Assembly: GCF_007713685.1 (NCBI RefSeq) | Contig: NZ_VMRJ01000003.1 | Coordinates: 558,001-622,000, forward strand | From: Hymenobacter setariae | Lineage (GTDB): Bacteria > Bacteroidota > Bacteroidia > Cytophagales > Hymenobacteraceae | Reading direction: 5' to 3' | Length of the DNA: 64,000 nt | Shown: positions 8,378 to 16,949 of the stretch, piece by piece | Layout: each line of letters starts with the position of its first letter | How positions within the stretch are numbered: the first letter of the stretch is position 1 | Program-made: the position numbers and the translations under genes | The notes under the pieces: generated by a model | What the model was told of the DNA's origin: nothing | Seen by the model: only the letters and a program-made list of their open reading frames with translations | Database searches by the model: none

Positions 8378-9229
8378 TTACTGTACCAAACTGCCTGCGC
8401 GGCTATTGTCCAGTACTTCGGCTTTAGTTAGAATCTCGTCGAAGGCAGCTTGTACATCAGCTGCACTGTAAGTAACACCTGGAGTAATAACACCAGCCGA
8501 AGTCAGGTTATAACCAGCTTGGGTTACGTTGTTCTCTGGGGTAGTGCCAGTGTAAGCTGGCTGCGAGTCTAGGTCGCCATTGCCATTAATCCAAGGCGTT
8601 TGGCCGCGCATAACACGGATATGAGCCGCGTGACGAGCCTCAACAGAGTGGATGCGCAAAGCCGATTCAAGGGCATTGATAGTACCAACGTTAGGAACGT
8701 TTACATCTGGTAGACCCTGCAAATCGGTAGCACGGCCTTTGTATGCACGAACACCAATGTCTTCTAGCTGCTGAGCTATTGCCAACTGCGCCTGAAACGA
8801 TGTTAGTGTAGCAAACGTGGAGGTTTTGAATGATACAGGCGCACCTACTGCGCTAGCACCCCCAACACCGCTAATAACTGTTCTCAATAAAGCAACGTGT
8901 GCCGTTTCATGCTTGCTAATCTGATTGATAGCAGCTTGGTCGGCTGACGAAGCCGTAGCAAAGAAGGGCGACGCCTTCATTTTGTTGTAGAAGTCAGCCT
9001 CTAGGTACTCCAACGTCAGAGCGTAGTTGAGCACCTCAATTGGGTCACCAGCATTGGTGCCAGCGTAGGCCTTCTGGAACATCGAAGTTATCAGCACGGG
9101 GGCAGCGGCCAGGGCTGAGCGCTTAGCTACTGTGCCAAGCGAGGAAAAAACGGCGCGGCGCGAATCGAAGCGGTCGAATACGTTAGAGTCAACTTCCGCC
9201 AGTTGGTTGAGGATATTAAGGAAATTCAT
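8378..9229 (-). CDS. Ferritin-like domain protein (second gene of cassette copy 2)
   Basis: A 283-residue protein of the Ferritin_2 / desiccation-related class. It begins MNFLNILNQLAEVDSNVFDRF, then SRRAVFSSLGTVAKRSAL and a hydrophobic run, which looks like a Tat-type or internal signal. The four-helix bundle shows conserved iron-ligand type residues: LEYLEADFYNKM, HETAHVALLRTVI, LEDIGVRAYKG and SVEARHAAHIR. These would place a di-iron centre. The role is unknown; such proteins are linked to stress or desiccation in plants and bacteria. It starts 32 bases after the 9262-9996 gene, in one operon. A homologue lies at 10488-11444. Confidence 0.85.
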   Translation of the reverse strand: MNFLNILNQLAEVDSNVFDRFDSRRAVFSSLGTVAKRSALAAAPVLITSMFQKAYAGTNAGDPIEVLNYALTLEYLEADFYNKMKASPFFATASSADQAAINQISKHETAHVALLRTVISGVGGASAVGAPVSFKTSTFATLTSFQAQLAIAQQLEDIGVRAYKGRATDLQGLPDVNVPNVGTINALESALRIHSVEARHAAHIRVMRGQTPWINGNGDLDSQPAYTGTTPENNVTQAGYNLTSAGVITPGVTYSAADVQAAFDEILTKAEVLDNSRAGSLVQ

Positions 9230-9261
9230 GGCTATGAACAGATTACGAGTGGGGAAGAAGA

Positions 9262-9996
9262 CTATTTGCCTACCGAAGAAGCATCCAGCGTTTGGTTGAT
9301 GTACTTCTGAGCTACGGCGATAACGGCCGTGGGAGTCATCGATTTGTCGAGGCCGTTAGAATCTACTTGGTTATCATCGGCAAATGAGCCGGGCGTAATC
9401 AGGTCCCGCACGTAGGCTGCGTGGCGAGCTTCTACCGATACGATTTTGCCAGCTACCGTGAGGTAAGTAGCGCCGTTGCTGTCGCTAGCCGAAATGAGCT
9501 TGCCTGCACCATTGTAAGCAGCTACGCCTAGGTCTTCAAAAGCCTGTGCTGTGGCTAGCACCGATGCACGCGAGGTGAATGTGATGCTGCTGAAGTTGGG
9601 CGTGAGGTCCTGAATGGGGCTCGCCTTAGCTACGTTGATGATAGCTGCTTTCAAGAAGTCGCGGTGAATAGCTTCGTGGGCTGCTACTTGCGTGAAATAA
9701 GCAAGCTCACCGGACTTGAAATCGGTAGCTGGAGTTTTCACTACTTGGGCGTAGAACGCCGCTTCGAGTTGCTCGAGCGCATAGGCATAGTTGAGCACGC
9801 TCAGGTTGCCGTTGCCGAGGCTTACGATGCCGGGCGAGTTCTCATCATCTTTTTTGCAGCCTGCCAGCACAAGGGCGGTTGCCCCGGCCGTAGCGCCAGC
9901 ATACATGAAGAACGAGCGGCGCTTGATGGGCGTGTACAAGGGCTGGTCCAGGTTAGCCTCAGGAGCTTGAGAACCGGAGAGGATTTTGTGAGACAT
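9262..9996 (-). CDS. Ferritin-like domain lipoprotein (first gene of cassette copy 2)
   Basis: A 244-residue protein from ATG 9996, chosen because its homologue at 11492-12292 starts at the same point (MSH...PLYTPIKRRSFFMYAGA). The twin-arginine-like RRSFFMYAGATAGATALVLAGC with a lipobox Cys suggests a Tat-exported lipoprotein. The mature part has LNYAYALEQLEAAFYAQV, HEAIHRDFLKAAI, FEDLGVAAYNGAG and SVEARHAAYVRDLI, the four ligand-bearing helices of a ferritin-like bundle. Function is unknown. It is first of two co-directional genes. Confidence 0.85.
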   Translation of the reverse strand: MSHKILSGSQAPEANLDQPLYTPIKRRSFFMYAGATAGATALVLAGCKKDDENSPGIVSLGNGNLSVLNYAYALEQLEAAFYAQVVKTPATDFKSGELAYFTQVAAHEAIHRDFLKAAIINVAKASPIQDLTPNFSSITFTSRASVLATAQAFEDLGVAAYNGAGKLISASDSNGATYLTVAGKIVSVEARHAAYVRDLITPGSFADDNQVDSNGLDKSMTPTAVIAVAQKYINQTLDASSVGK

Positions 9997-10487
9997 GGGA
10001 AAAGAAAGAAAAGGAAAAAGTTGAAAACCCAAATTAGCTAATCAAATACCGAAGCAAACTGCGTAAAACGAAGTAGTTAGCCCTCTACGCTAAGGATATA
10101 ATGTCAGATACACTTCAGCTAAAATTAATTTTTATATTCTAATTGTTGAGGTTTATAATCAATGGTTTAGCTTATAAAAATAGCTTGCTTACGGATAGTG
10201 TAGCCAGTCAGACGTCTGTGTTACAGTAGTGCTGGGCTTGCGAACAACCTACGTAGAACGAGACCGTACTGGATTTTAGAAGCACTAGTATTATTTTAAT
10301 AAAGTGCTTTCGTATGCTCTCTGGTTAGATGGTAAAGAGGCATTGGCAAGAGCTTGCCTGCTTGTCACCCACCTGCTTTTAGAACAGGTAATCGCATGCG
10401 TAACACGATAGGCAGTAAAGCAAAAAAGCCGCTCCCTGGCTAGGGAGCGGCTTTTTAAATGTGAGTAGCGCTAGGCGCTAAACCAAC
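9997..10487. other. Intergenic region between the two ferritin-like cassettes
   Basis: AT-rich, about 490 bases. It contains the terminator at 10422-10456 and presumably the promoter of the 9262-9996 gene, but no TAnnTTTG box stands out. No open frame here looks coding. Confidence 0.6.
10422..10456 (-). terminator. Terminator of ferritin-like cassette copy 1
   Basis: A-run, stem GCCGCTCCCT paired with AGGGAGCGGC around a short loop, and T-run: a symmetric terminator 31 bases past the stop of the 10488-11444 gene. Confidence 0.9.
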
Positions 10488-11444
10488 CTAAGCACCAAGT
10501 ACAGCTTTCAAGTCGGCTGGTGCACTAGGAGAAATAAAATAGCGCGCGATTGCTTTAACCGTAGCAGCATCGAGCGGCTCATCAAACGCTTCTGAGGCAG
10601 CGGCTGCCGATATGGTTAGGCCTGCGGGGGGGGTAGAGGCAGTCTGCACGTTAAGCATAGCACCCGTTTTACCTTGCATTACATTGCTTTCGGCTGGGTA
10701 AGAGGCAACTGGGTTACCAGCACCATACACCGCACCTGTAATAGCGGGAGCAGGGCCACCGTTTTCTTGGAGCGAAATCCAGCTCTTAGGCATCGAGTTG
10801 GAAGTACCACCGGCTTCGGCACCTACGCCAGCGATACCACCACGCCGCATAGTGCGCACGTGCGAAGAGTGACGAGCCTCTACCGAGTGGATATTGAGCG
10901 CTGCAGTTAGAATCTCCTTGTTATTAATCAGGTTAGCTGCACCACCCTTGTAAGCGCGCACACCGGTGTCAACAAAGGCCTGCGATTGACCTAGGTATAG
11001 GGCTGCACTAGCAAAAGGGGTGAGGCGACCACTAGCCGTATAGTCGAAGGCGCTAGCACTGGGCGGTGCAAAGGCCGCCTGCGTACCTAAGGCAGCCTTC
11101 AGTACATTAATATGGCCTTGCTCGTCATCACGAATTACCGTGATAGCCGCCAAGTCGCCACCTGTAAAGAGGCCGCTGCTCACGCCAGCCGCATAATAGT
11201 AGTACTCTAGGTATTCTAAAGTTAGCGCCAAGTTGAGCGTGTCAGCAATAATGCTGGGAAGGGCGCCAGTGGTTTGGCCATAGGCTTTGCGAAACATGGT
11301 GCCCACTACGGCGGGCATTGCGGCGGCGGTCATCGCTTTGCCCATGCCCGAGAGGTGCTTAAATACGCGCCGGCGTGTGTCGAAGCGGTCGTAAACCTCG
11401 GGGTCTACTTTTTCAATGTCAGAAAGAATTTTGAAGAGGTCCAT
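10488..11444 (-). CDS. Ferritin-like domain protein (second gene of cassette copy 1)
   Basis: A 318-residue homologue of the protein at 8378-9229, with the same beginning (MDLFKILSDIEKVDPEVYDRF, then TRRRVFKHLSGMGKAM and a hydrophobic run). Ligand-type helices are LEYLEYYYYAAGV, DDEQGHINVLKAAL, VDTGVRAYKGGA and SVEARHSSHVRTM. It carries a longer Gly/Ala/Pro-rich C-terminal part (from about residue 200) than the other copy. It starts 47 bases after the 11492-12292 gene. Confidence 0.85.
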   Translation of the reverse strand: MDLFKILSDIEKVDPEVYDRFDTRRRVFKHLSGMGKAMTAAAMPAVVGTMFRKAYGQTTGALPSIIADTLNLALTLEYLEYYYYAAGVSSGLFTGGDLAAITVIRDDEQGHINVLKAALGTQAAFAPPSASAFDYTASGRLTPFASAALYLGQSQAFVDTGVRAYKGGAANLINNKEILTAALNIHSVEARHSSHVRTMRRGGIAGVGAEAGGTSNSMPKSWISLQENGGPAPAITGAVYGAGNPVASYPAESNVMQGKTGAMLNVQTASTPPAGLTISAAAASEAFDEPLDAATVKAIARYFISPSAPADLKAVLGA

Positions 11445-11491
11445 GACTTAGTTTGATAATTTCAGGATAGAAAGGAAAATAAGCCTTGGAC

Positions 11492-12292
11492 CTAACCGAA
11501 GCTGTTAGCAGAAATTTTAGACCCGTCGGCCAAGAAGGTGTTGGCCGTGGCCAACACTACCGACGGCAGCTTAGAGCGTTCAGTCCGGAACGTAGTGACA
11601 GACGAAGTAGTAGAATTGGCCGTCGTGACAGCTGCCCCAGTATTAGGGTCGATAACATCGCTGCTGCTAACGGTAGTACCGCTGAGAGGACCTACGAAGC
11701 TATTATAGGTAATAAGGTCGCGGATGAGAGCCGCGTGGCGAGCCTCTACCGATACGATTTTGCCAGCCAACCCGAGGTATTCTACATCGGTGATGTAGCG
11801 GCCGGCTCCGTTGTAAGCTTGCACGCCTAGGTCTTCAAAAGCCTGTGCAGCAGCAAGTACACCTGCGCGGGTAGCGAAGTCGATTTTGGAAAAGTCGGGC
11901 GTCAGCGCTTTAATGGCAGCGCTGCCCAGCGCAGCTTTGAAAAAATCTGCGTGGATTTTTTCGTGCAGTGCTAAGTCTGTAAAAATTTGTTTTTCGGCGG
12001 CAGTAGTAGAGCTATTAGTGAAATAAGGGCTAGTCAATACCTGCGCATAGAAAGCAGCTTCGAGCTGCTCGAGGGCATAGGCATAGTTAAGCACACCAGT
12101 ATCGCCCGCGCCTACATCCGTTGCGTTGGGGCTGTTGTTATCATCATCTTTGCAGCCAGCTAGCAGGAGTGCCGTTGCCCCAGCCGTAGCACCAGCATAC
12201 ATGAAGAATGAGCGGCGCTTGATAGGAGTGTACAACGGCCGGTCGAGGCCAGTTTCGTGTGGCTGCGAGCCAGGGGAAACATTGTGGGACAT
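11492..12292 (-). CDS. Ferritin-like domain lipoprotein (first gene of cassette copy 1)
   Basis: A 266-residue protein starting MSHNVSPGSQPHETGLDRPL and YTPIKRRSFFMYAGATAG, a twin-arginine-like signal, ending in the lipobox LLLAGC. The ferritin-like bundle shows LNYAYALEQLEAAFYAQV, LHEKIHADFFKAAL, FEDLGVQAYNGAGRY and SVEARHAALIRDLI. It is nearly identical in the signal and first helix to the protein at 9262-9996. The cassette is divergent from batD, with 422 bases between them. Confidence 0.87.
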   Translation of the reverse strand: MSHNVSPGSQPHETGLDRPLYTPIKRRSFFMYAGATAGATALLLAGCKDDDNNSPNATDVGAGDTGVLNYAYALEQLEAAFYAQVLTSPYFTNSSTTAAEKQIFTDLALHEKIHADFFKAALGSAAIKALTPDFSKIDFATRAGVLAAAQAFEDLGVQAYNGAGRYITDVEYLGLAGKIVSVEARHAALIRDLITYNSFVGPLSGTTVSSSDVIDPNTGAAVTTANSTTSSVTTFRTERSKLPSVVLATANTFLADGSKISANSFG

Positions 12293-12714
12293 AAAAGAAA
12301 AGGAAAAATGAATGAAGGGCTAGTGCACAATTCTCTTGCAGAAGGCTAGCTCATGCGCAGAGAAGTGGGATTTCTACGGTAGCCCTTAGGGTAAGATGCT
12401 TAGGCAGCGAGTCGCAAAAGAGGTACTTACCTTGGTCAAGATTAGGTACTGCGACCTCAAAAAGCTTGTGGTATGCGCATTAGCCACGCTCATAGAAGAG
12501 GTAGGTCACAAGTGAAGACAGTGAAGGCGCACCCGGAATAGATAAAAAATAGGTATTTCTCCTGGGCGAAATACGTAGCCTTTCTGTTGCTCATATCGTT
12601 GATTCTAATTGCTAAGCTACACTCGCAACTGGCGGCAGTTGCCTGTGATTTGAGCCAAAAAATCTAGGGCTAGCACGGGTAGTAGCTAGTACTGGTCGCC
12701 CAGACAGGCGAACT
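12293..12714. other. Divergent intergenic region, ferritin-like operon and batD
   Basis: Must hold the promoters of both divergent units. A partial -7 box (GAACTTTG) is present at 12710-12717, at the very start of the batD frame. No repeat, hairpin or coding signal is evident in the rest. Confidence 0.5.
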
Positions 12715-14250
12715 TTGCAGTTCTCCTTATATCTCAGTGCTCAAAAATTCTTGACTAGGTGCGCTTTTTGGGGTCCGCGGGGCCTAGGCTGGTTGCTAAG
12801 CTTGCTGTTGTGGTGCAGCAGCGGAGCACCCACGCGTGCCCAGCAGCCAGTGCCAGCTCCCGAAGCCGAGCTGGTGCCGGGACCAGCCGTGATACCGCTC
12901 ACGGCTACCTACTCCTTGGGCGTGCGGGTACGCGGAGCGGTCATTACCAGCCACTCTGAGTTTCCGGAGCTCGAAGGTTTTCGCAAAGCAGGCCTTACTA
13001 AAACTACCGCCACCCGACTGGTGGCAGGCCGCGGCAGCGTAGCGGAGCTGACGCTGACGCAGCGCTACGCGCCCTATACCGAGGGCACGTACCAGATTCC
13101 GGCCTTCGACCTCACCGTGAATGGTCAAGTGCTACACAGCCCCGGCAGTCGAGTGCGCGTGGCCGCTGCGCCGGCTACAGCGCCCCTCACCGATGCCACG
13201 GTGGGCGCTGGGCAGGCCATTGGCTCGCTCGACCAGCTCCTAGGTAAGCCCAAGCCCAAGTATTTCTACGAGCCGCCCGACCACGCCTCGCTGGCGCTGG
13301 AAGCCAGCCAAAACAAAGTGTTTGTGGGGGAAGGCGTGCGAGTAGCACTCTATCTGTACTTGCAGCCCGCCGACCAAGCGGTGCTCAATTTCTACAACTT
13401 TACTGAGCAACTGCCCGAGCTGGTGCGCCAGCTGCGCCAGCCTACGGCCTGGGAGGTGCCCGCCCCCGAAGCGGCCATTGTACCCGACACCGTACGCCGT
13501 GAAGGAGCTGTTTATCTACGCTTTCGGCTGGCCGAAACTACCTACTACCCGCTCACGGCGCAGGAATTACGCTTTCCGCCGCTGGCCCTCACCATGACCA
13601 AGTTTAAGCTGCTGAAAAAGCCGCAGCCAGGCGAGGACGACAAGCTAGCCATCTATAAGACCTACACGGCCCCGGCCGTGCGCGTGGCTGTGCGCCCGCT
13701 GCCAGCGCGGCGCGGTGCGCCAGCTGGCTCCGTGCCGGTGGGCCACTACACGCTGCATGAAGGCGTGAGTGGTGTTCGCTTCCGCACGGGTGAGGCCTTC
13801 GTGTACACTTTTGGGGTAGAAGGCGCCGGCAATACCTCTGCGCTGGTGTTGCCTACGCCCCGTTCTACCGACCAGCTGGAAGTGTATGGCCCCGACATCA
13901 AGGAAGAAAAACTGCCTGACGGCACTCCGCGCAAGAGTTTTCGCTACCGGCTAGTGCCGCACCAGCCTGGCGTGCTGGCTCTAGATAGCTTGTTTCAGCT
14001 GGTGTTTTTTGACCCTACCACTGCCCGCTACGATACCTTGCGCCCCGAACTGCGGCCTGAGGTGCGTGGTGTGGCCCGCCCCATCGCCGCCGCCAATCCT
14101 GCCGAAGACCCTTTTTATGGACCGGCCCTAGGTCGTGCCGACAGCCAGTTGCAACCCCTCGACGTGTACCAAGACGTGCGTCGCTACGCAGGCTGGCTAC
14201 TAGGAGCGCTGCTGGTAGTGACAGCCGTGGGCTGGTGGCGCAGCAGCTAG
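12715..14250 (+). CDS. batD: BatD-like protein (aerotolerance family)
   Basis: A 511-residue protein with a signal peptide (hydrophobic run GWLLSLLLWC ending in TRAQQP), then repeated Ig-like beta domains with the BatD features ELEGFRKAGL, TLTQRYAPYTEGTYQIPAFDLTVNG, and VFVGEGVRVALYLYL, and one C-terminal membrane helix (YAGWLLGALLVVTAVGWW). BatD proteins are anchored in the inner membrane and usually act with BatA/BatB von Willebrand proteins and MoxR ATPases; none of these is adjacent. The frame has only TTG starts: TTG 12715 overlaps a -7-like box, so the TTG at 12757 may be the true start. Confidence 0.75.
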   Translation: MQFSLYLSAQKFLTRCAFWGPRGLGWLLSLLLWCSSGAPTRAQQPVPAPEAELVPGPAVIPLTATYSLGVRVRGAVITSHSEFPELEGFRKAGLTKTTATRLVAGRGSVAELTLTQRYAPYTEGTYQIPAFDLTVNGQVLHSPGSRVRVAAAPATAPLTDATVGAGQAIGSLDQLLGKPKPKYFYEPPDHASLALEASQNKVFVGEGVRVALYLYLQPADQAVLNFYNFTEQLPELVRQLRQPTAWEVPAPEAAIVPDTVRREGAVYLRFRLAETTYYPLTAQELRFPPLALTMTKFKLLKKPQPGEDDKLAIYKTYTAPAVRVAVRPLPARRGAPAGSVPVGHYTLHEGVSGVRFRTGEAFVYTFGVEGAGNTSALVLPTPRSTDQLEVYGPDIKEEKLPDGTPRKSFRYRLVPHQPGVLALDSLFQLVFFDPTTARYDTLRPELRPEVRGVARPIAAANPAEDPFYGPALGRADSQLQPLDVYQDVRRYAGWLLGALLVVTAVGWWRSS

Positions 14251-14339
14251 AGCCAGTGAGCACTTGACATGAGCAGCCCATTTGTTCAGTCTGCTTTATT
14301 CACTGTTAATTGCTCCTTGATACTTGTTTGTTACTTACT

Positions 14340-15416
14340 ATGAATTCTTTCGGAACACTTTTTCGCATTACCACTTTCGGCGAGTCGCACGGCGTTGGCA
14401 TTGGAGTAATTATTGACGGCTGCCCAGCGGGCGTGCCGCTGGAGGTGGCCGAGATTCAGGCGGCGCTGGATAGACGCCGACCAGGGCAGTCGGACCTGAC
14501 GACGCCGCGCAAGGAGGCCGATACCGTACTGGTGCAGTCGGGCACATTTGAGGGTTACACCACGGGCACGCCCATCAGCCTATTTATTGCCAATGCTGAC
14601 CAGCGCTCGGGCGACTACTCGCACATCGCGCATGCCTACCGCCCGAGCCACGCCGACTACACCTACGATGTGAAATACGGCCGCCGCGACTACCGCGGTG
14701 GGGGCCGCAGCTCGGCTCGCGAAACGGCCGCCCGCGTAGCCGCCGGCGCCGTGGCCGCCCGGGTGCTGGCGCACTTCGGCGTCGAGGTTAAGGCTTATGT
14801 GTCGGCCGTGGGCGAAGTCGAGCTAGTAGAGAGCTACGAAAACCTGGATTTGAGCTTGATTGAAAGCAACGCCGTTCGTTGCCCCGAACCAACTGCTGCC
14901 GCGCTTATGGAAGAGCGCATCCGGGCGGCGCAGGCTGCCCACGACACCGTAGGTGGCGTAATAACTGGTGTGGCTACTGGCGTGCCACCCGGCCTAGGCG
15001 AACCTGTGTTTGATAAGTTGCCGGCCGTCCTAGGTCATGCGTTGCTCAGTATTAATGCTGTGAAGGGCTTCGAGTTTGGCTCGGGCTTCGAAGGTACCAA
15101 GCTGCCCGGCTCGGAGCACAACGACGAGTTTTACACCGATGAGGCGGGCCGCGTGCGCACCCGCACCAACCACAGCGGCGGCAGCCAAGGCGGTATCTCC
15201 AACGGCCAGGACGTGTATTTCCGCGTTGCCTTCAAGCCAGTGGCTACGCTGTTGCAGCGCCAAAACACCATCAATGACCAAGGGGAAAGTATCGAGCTGG
15301 TAGGCCGCGGCCGCCACGATGCTTGCGTGCTGCCCCGCGCCGTGCCCATCGTAGAAGCCATGACCCAGCTAGTGCTGGCCGACCTGCTGCTACGCGCGCG
15401 TGCTAATAAGCTGTAA
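14340..15416 (+). CDS. aroC: Chorismate synthase AroC
   Basis: This 358-residue enzyme makes chorismate from EPSP using reduced FMN, the last step of the shikimate pathway. Signatures are [19 protein letters not shown] (about 12-30), [16 protein letters not shown], the central [19 protein letters not shown], and [17 protein letters not shown] 14340 gives the standard beginning [18 protein letters not shown]; the frame is open 30 bases further upstream, but that part is not conserved in the family. Confidence 0.97.
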   Translation: MNSFGTLFRITTFGESHGVGIGVIIDGCPAGVPLEVAEIQAALDRRRPGQSDLTTPRKEADTVLVQSGTFEGYTTGTPISLFIANADQRSGDYSHIAHAYRPSHADYTYDVKYGRRDYRGGGRSSARETAARVAAGAVAARVLAHFGVEVKAYVSAVGEVELVESYENLDLSLIESNAVRCPEPTAAALMEERIRAAQAAHDTVGGVITGVATGVPPGLGEPVFDKLPAVLGHALLSINAVKGFEFGSGFEGTKLPGSEHNDEFYTDEAGRVRTRTNHSGGSQGGISNGQDVYFRVAFKPVATLLQRQNTINDQGESIELVGRGRHDACVLPRAVPIVEAMTQLVLADLLLRARANKL

Positions 15417-15450
15417 AATAGCTCCTTAGGGAGAGCTATTCCTTAAAAAA

Positions 15451-15542
15451 CGTTTGTCATGCTTAGCTTGCGAAGCATCCTCTCACGCTAGGTTACTGTC
15501 CCAGCCGTGAGAGGATGCTTCGCAAGCTCAGCATGACAAGCG
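15451..15542. repeat. Hairpin repeat, copy 1 (between aroC and PepSY gene)
   Basis: Arms 15451-15487 and 15506-15542 are reverse complements at 35 of 37 positions, with an 18-base loop. An A-run before and T-run after extend the stem, so it can terminate transcription from both sides (aroC on plus, PepSY gene on minus). Its core TCATGCTGAGCTTGCGAAGC recurs at 16846-16928, so this is a dispersed repeat family and not just a terminator. Confidence 0.85.
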
Positions 15543-15572
15543 CTTTTTGGGGTTATTGACCTCCTAGGAATA

Positions 15573-16805
15573 CTAAGCCGCTACGGCTTGCTTCACAGTC
15601 GCCTTAGCCACCGGCTGCCGTTGCGGCTTCTTATTTTTCTTCAAGCGGTTCCACCAGATGAAGAAGCCAGTGACGGGCAGTGTGGCGCACACTAGGCTAG
15701 CCACAAACGCTAGAATCTTAGTGGGCCAGCCCAAGATGGCACCCACGTGGATGTCGTAGTTCATGCCAATGAACTTCTCGCCCCCGGGCTTGTCGCGGTA
15801 AAGCTCCGCTTTTTGGAAAGCGCCGGTGCGGGCGTCATACGTCAGCTGGTCGGAGCGGAAGCGAGTGCCTTCACCCTCGTTCACGCGCACCATCAGCGGG
15901 TCTTTGAAGCCCGTGAGGGGCTTGGCCGATAGCGATACGGCGGCCGGAATGCGCTGCCAGGCGTCGCGCACGGCGGTATTTAGGGTTTGGTCGGCTTGGG
16001 CTTGCTCAGCGGCACCTAGGGCGGCAGGCTTCTCTTTGTTCATACCCTTTTTGCCGCCTTTTCCGCCCTTACCACCGTGGGCCTCGGCGGTGTGGCCGGT
16101 GGCTAGGTAGCTCACGCCATTGCGCACCCAATCAAACGACCACGTGAGGCCGGTGAGAGCGATGACGAGGCTCACGAGCGTCACGTAGAAACCCACCGTG
16201 TTGTGCAGGTCATAGTTGAGGCGCTTGCCCGAGGCGTCCCACTTTACCTTGAAGCGCTGCTTGCGGGCGGCCATGTTTTTGGGCCACCACAGCACGAGAC
16301 CGCTTAGTAGCATTAACACGAAGGTGAGGGTGCTGTAGCTCACCACCCACCGGCCAGCATCGCCGAGGAGCAGGTCCCAGTGCACGCTTTTGACGAGCTG
16401 AAAAAACTCCGTTTTGTTGTCTAGAACGCCTGTAACCTGTCCGGTATACGGGTTCACATAGGCCGAGCGCAGCACCTCGACCTGCCCGCCAAAGTAGGGC
16501 TTGCCGGGCGTGCCTTTGTAGGTCATGAAGCTCCAGGCGCGGTCGGGGGCACGGTAGGCGTTGGCGTAATAAATCTGCTGGTCAGGACCTAGGGCTTGCT
16601 GCGCTTTCTGCCACACCACAGTGTAGGGGAGGGGCTGAGCCGCCGTGCTGGGCGGCGTCACAAACACCATGTCGCGGTGCACGACTTCAAAAATCTCGCG
16701 CTGAAACACGTAGAGACACCCCGTGATGCTTACGATGAACACGATGAGCCCGGATGCGAGCCCGAGCCACAGGTGCAGCTTGCCAACTAGCTTTTTGAAG
16801 GTCAT
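15573..16805 (-). CDS. PepSY-associated membrane protein, probable iron uptake reductase
   Basis: A 410-residue inner-membrane protein of the PepSY_TM family. It has an N-terminal helix (KLHLWLGLASGLIVFIVSIT, with a His that may bind haem), periplasmic PepSY-like regions, central helices near VVSYSTLTFVLMLLSGLVLWW and NTVGFYVTLVSLVIALTGLTW, a Gly/Lys-rich insert (GGKGGKGGKKG), and a last helix before a basic tail. Proteins of this type accompany TonB siderophore receptors and are thought to release or reduce iron. It lies downstream of the receptor gene on the same strand. Hairpin repeats flank it on both sides. Confidence 0.85.
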   Translation of the reverse strand: MTFKKLVGKLHLWLGLASGLIVFIVSITGCLYVFQREIFEVVHRDMVFVTPPSTAAQPLPYTVVWQKAQQALGPDQQIYYANAYRAPDRAWSFMTYKGTPGKPYFGGQVEVLRSAYVNPYTGQVTGVLDNKTEFFQLVKSVHWDLLLGDAGRWVVSYSTLTFVLMLLSGLVLWWPKNMAARKQRFKVKWDASGKRLNYDLHNTVGFYVTLVSLVIALTGLTWSFDWVRNGVSYLATGHTAEAHGGKGGKGGKKGMNKEKPAALGAAEQAQADQTLNTAVRDAWQRIPAAVSLSAKPLTGFKDPLMVRVNEGEGTRFRSDQLTYDARTGAFQKAELYRDKPGGEKFIGMNYDIHVGAILGWPTKILAFVASLVCATLPVTGFFIWWNRLKKNKKPQRQPVAKATVKQAVAA

Positions 16806-16845
16806 GACGATTAGATTTAGTGATTACTCTAGGTCTTAAAAAGGC

Positions 16846-16928
16846 CTATCATGCTGAGCTTGCGAGGCATCCTATCACGCTAGATTACTCCGGCCGTGAT
16901 AAGATGCTTCGCAAGCTCAGCATGACAG
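16846..16928. repeat. Hairpin repeat, copy 2 (between PepSY gene and TonB receptor gene)
   Basis: Arms 16846-16879 and 16895-16928 are reverse complements at 31 of 34 positions, loop 15 bases. The sequence is closely related to the repeat at 15451-15542, including the loop start CTAG-TTACT. It lies between two genes of one likely operon, so if it terminates it would reduce expression of the downstream PepSY gene. Confidence 0.85.
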
Positions 16929-16949
16929 ATAATTATAAATCAGCATACT

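Noticed and set aside
15451-16928. Hairpin-flanked PepSY gene considered as a composite transposon
   Set aside because: There is no transposase, and no target-site duplication was seen; the hairpins are more likely dispersed palindromic repeats.
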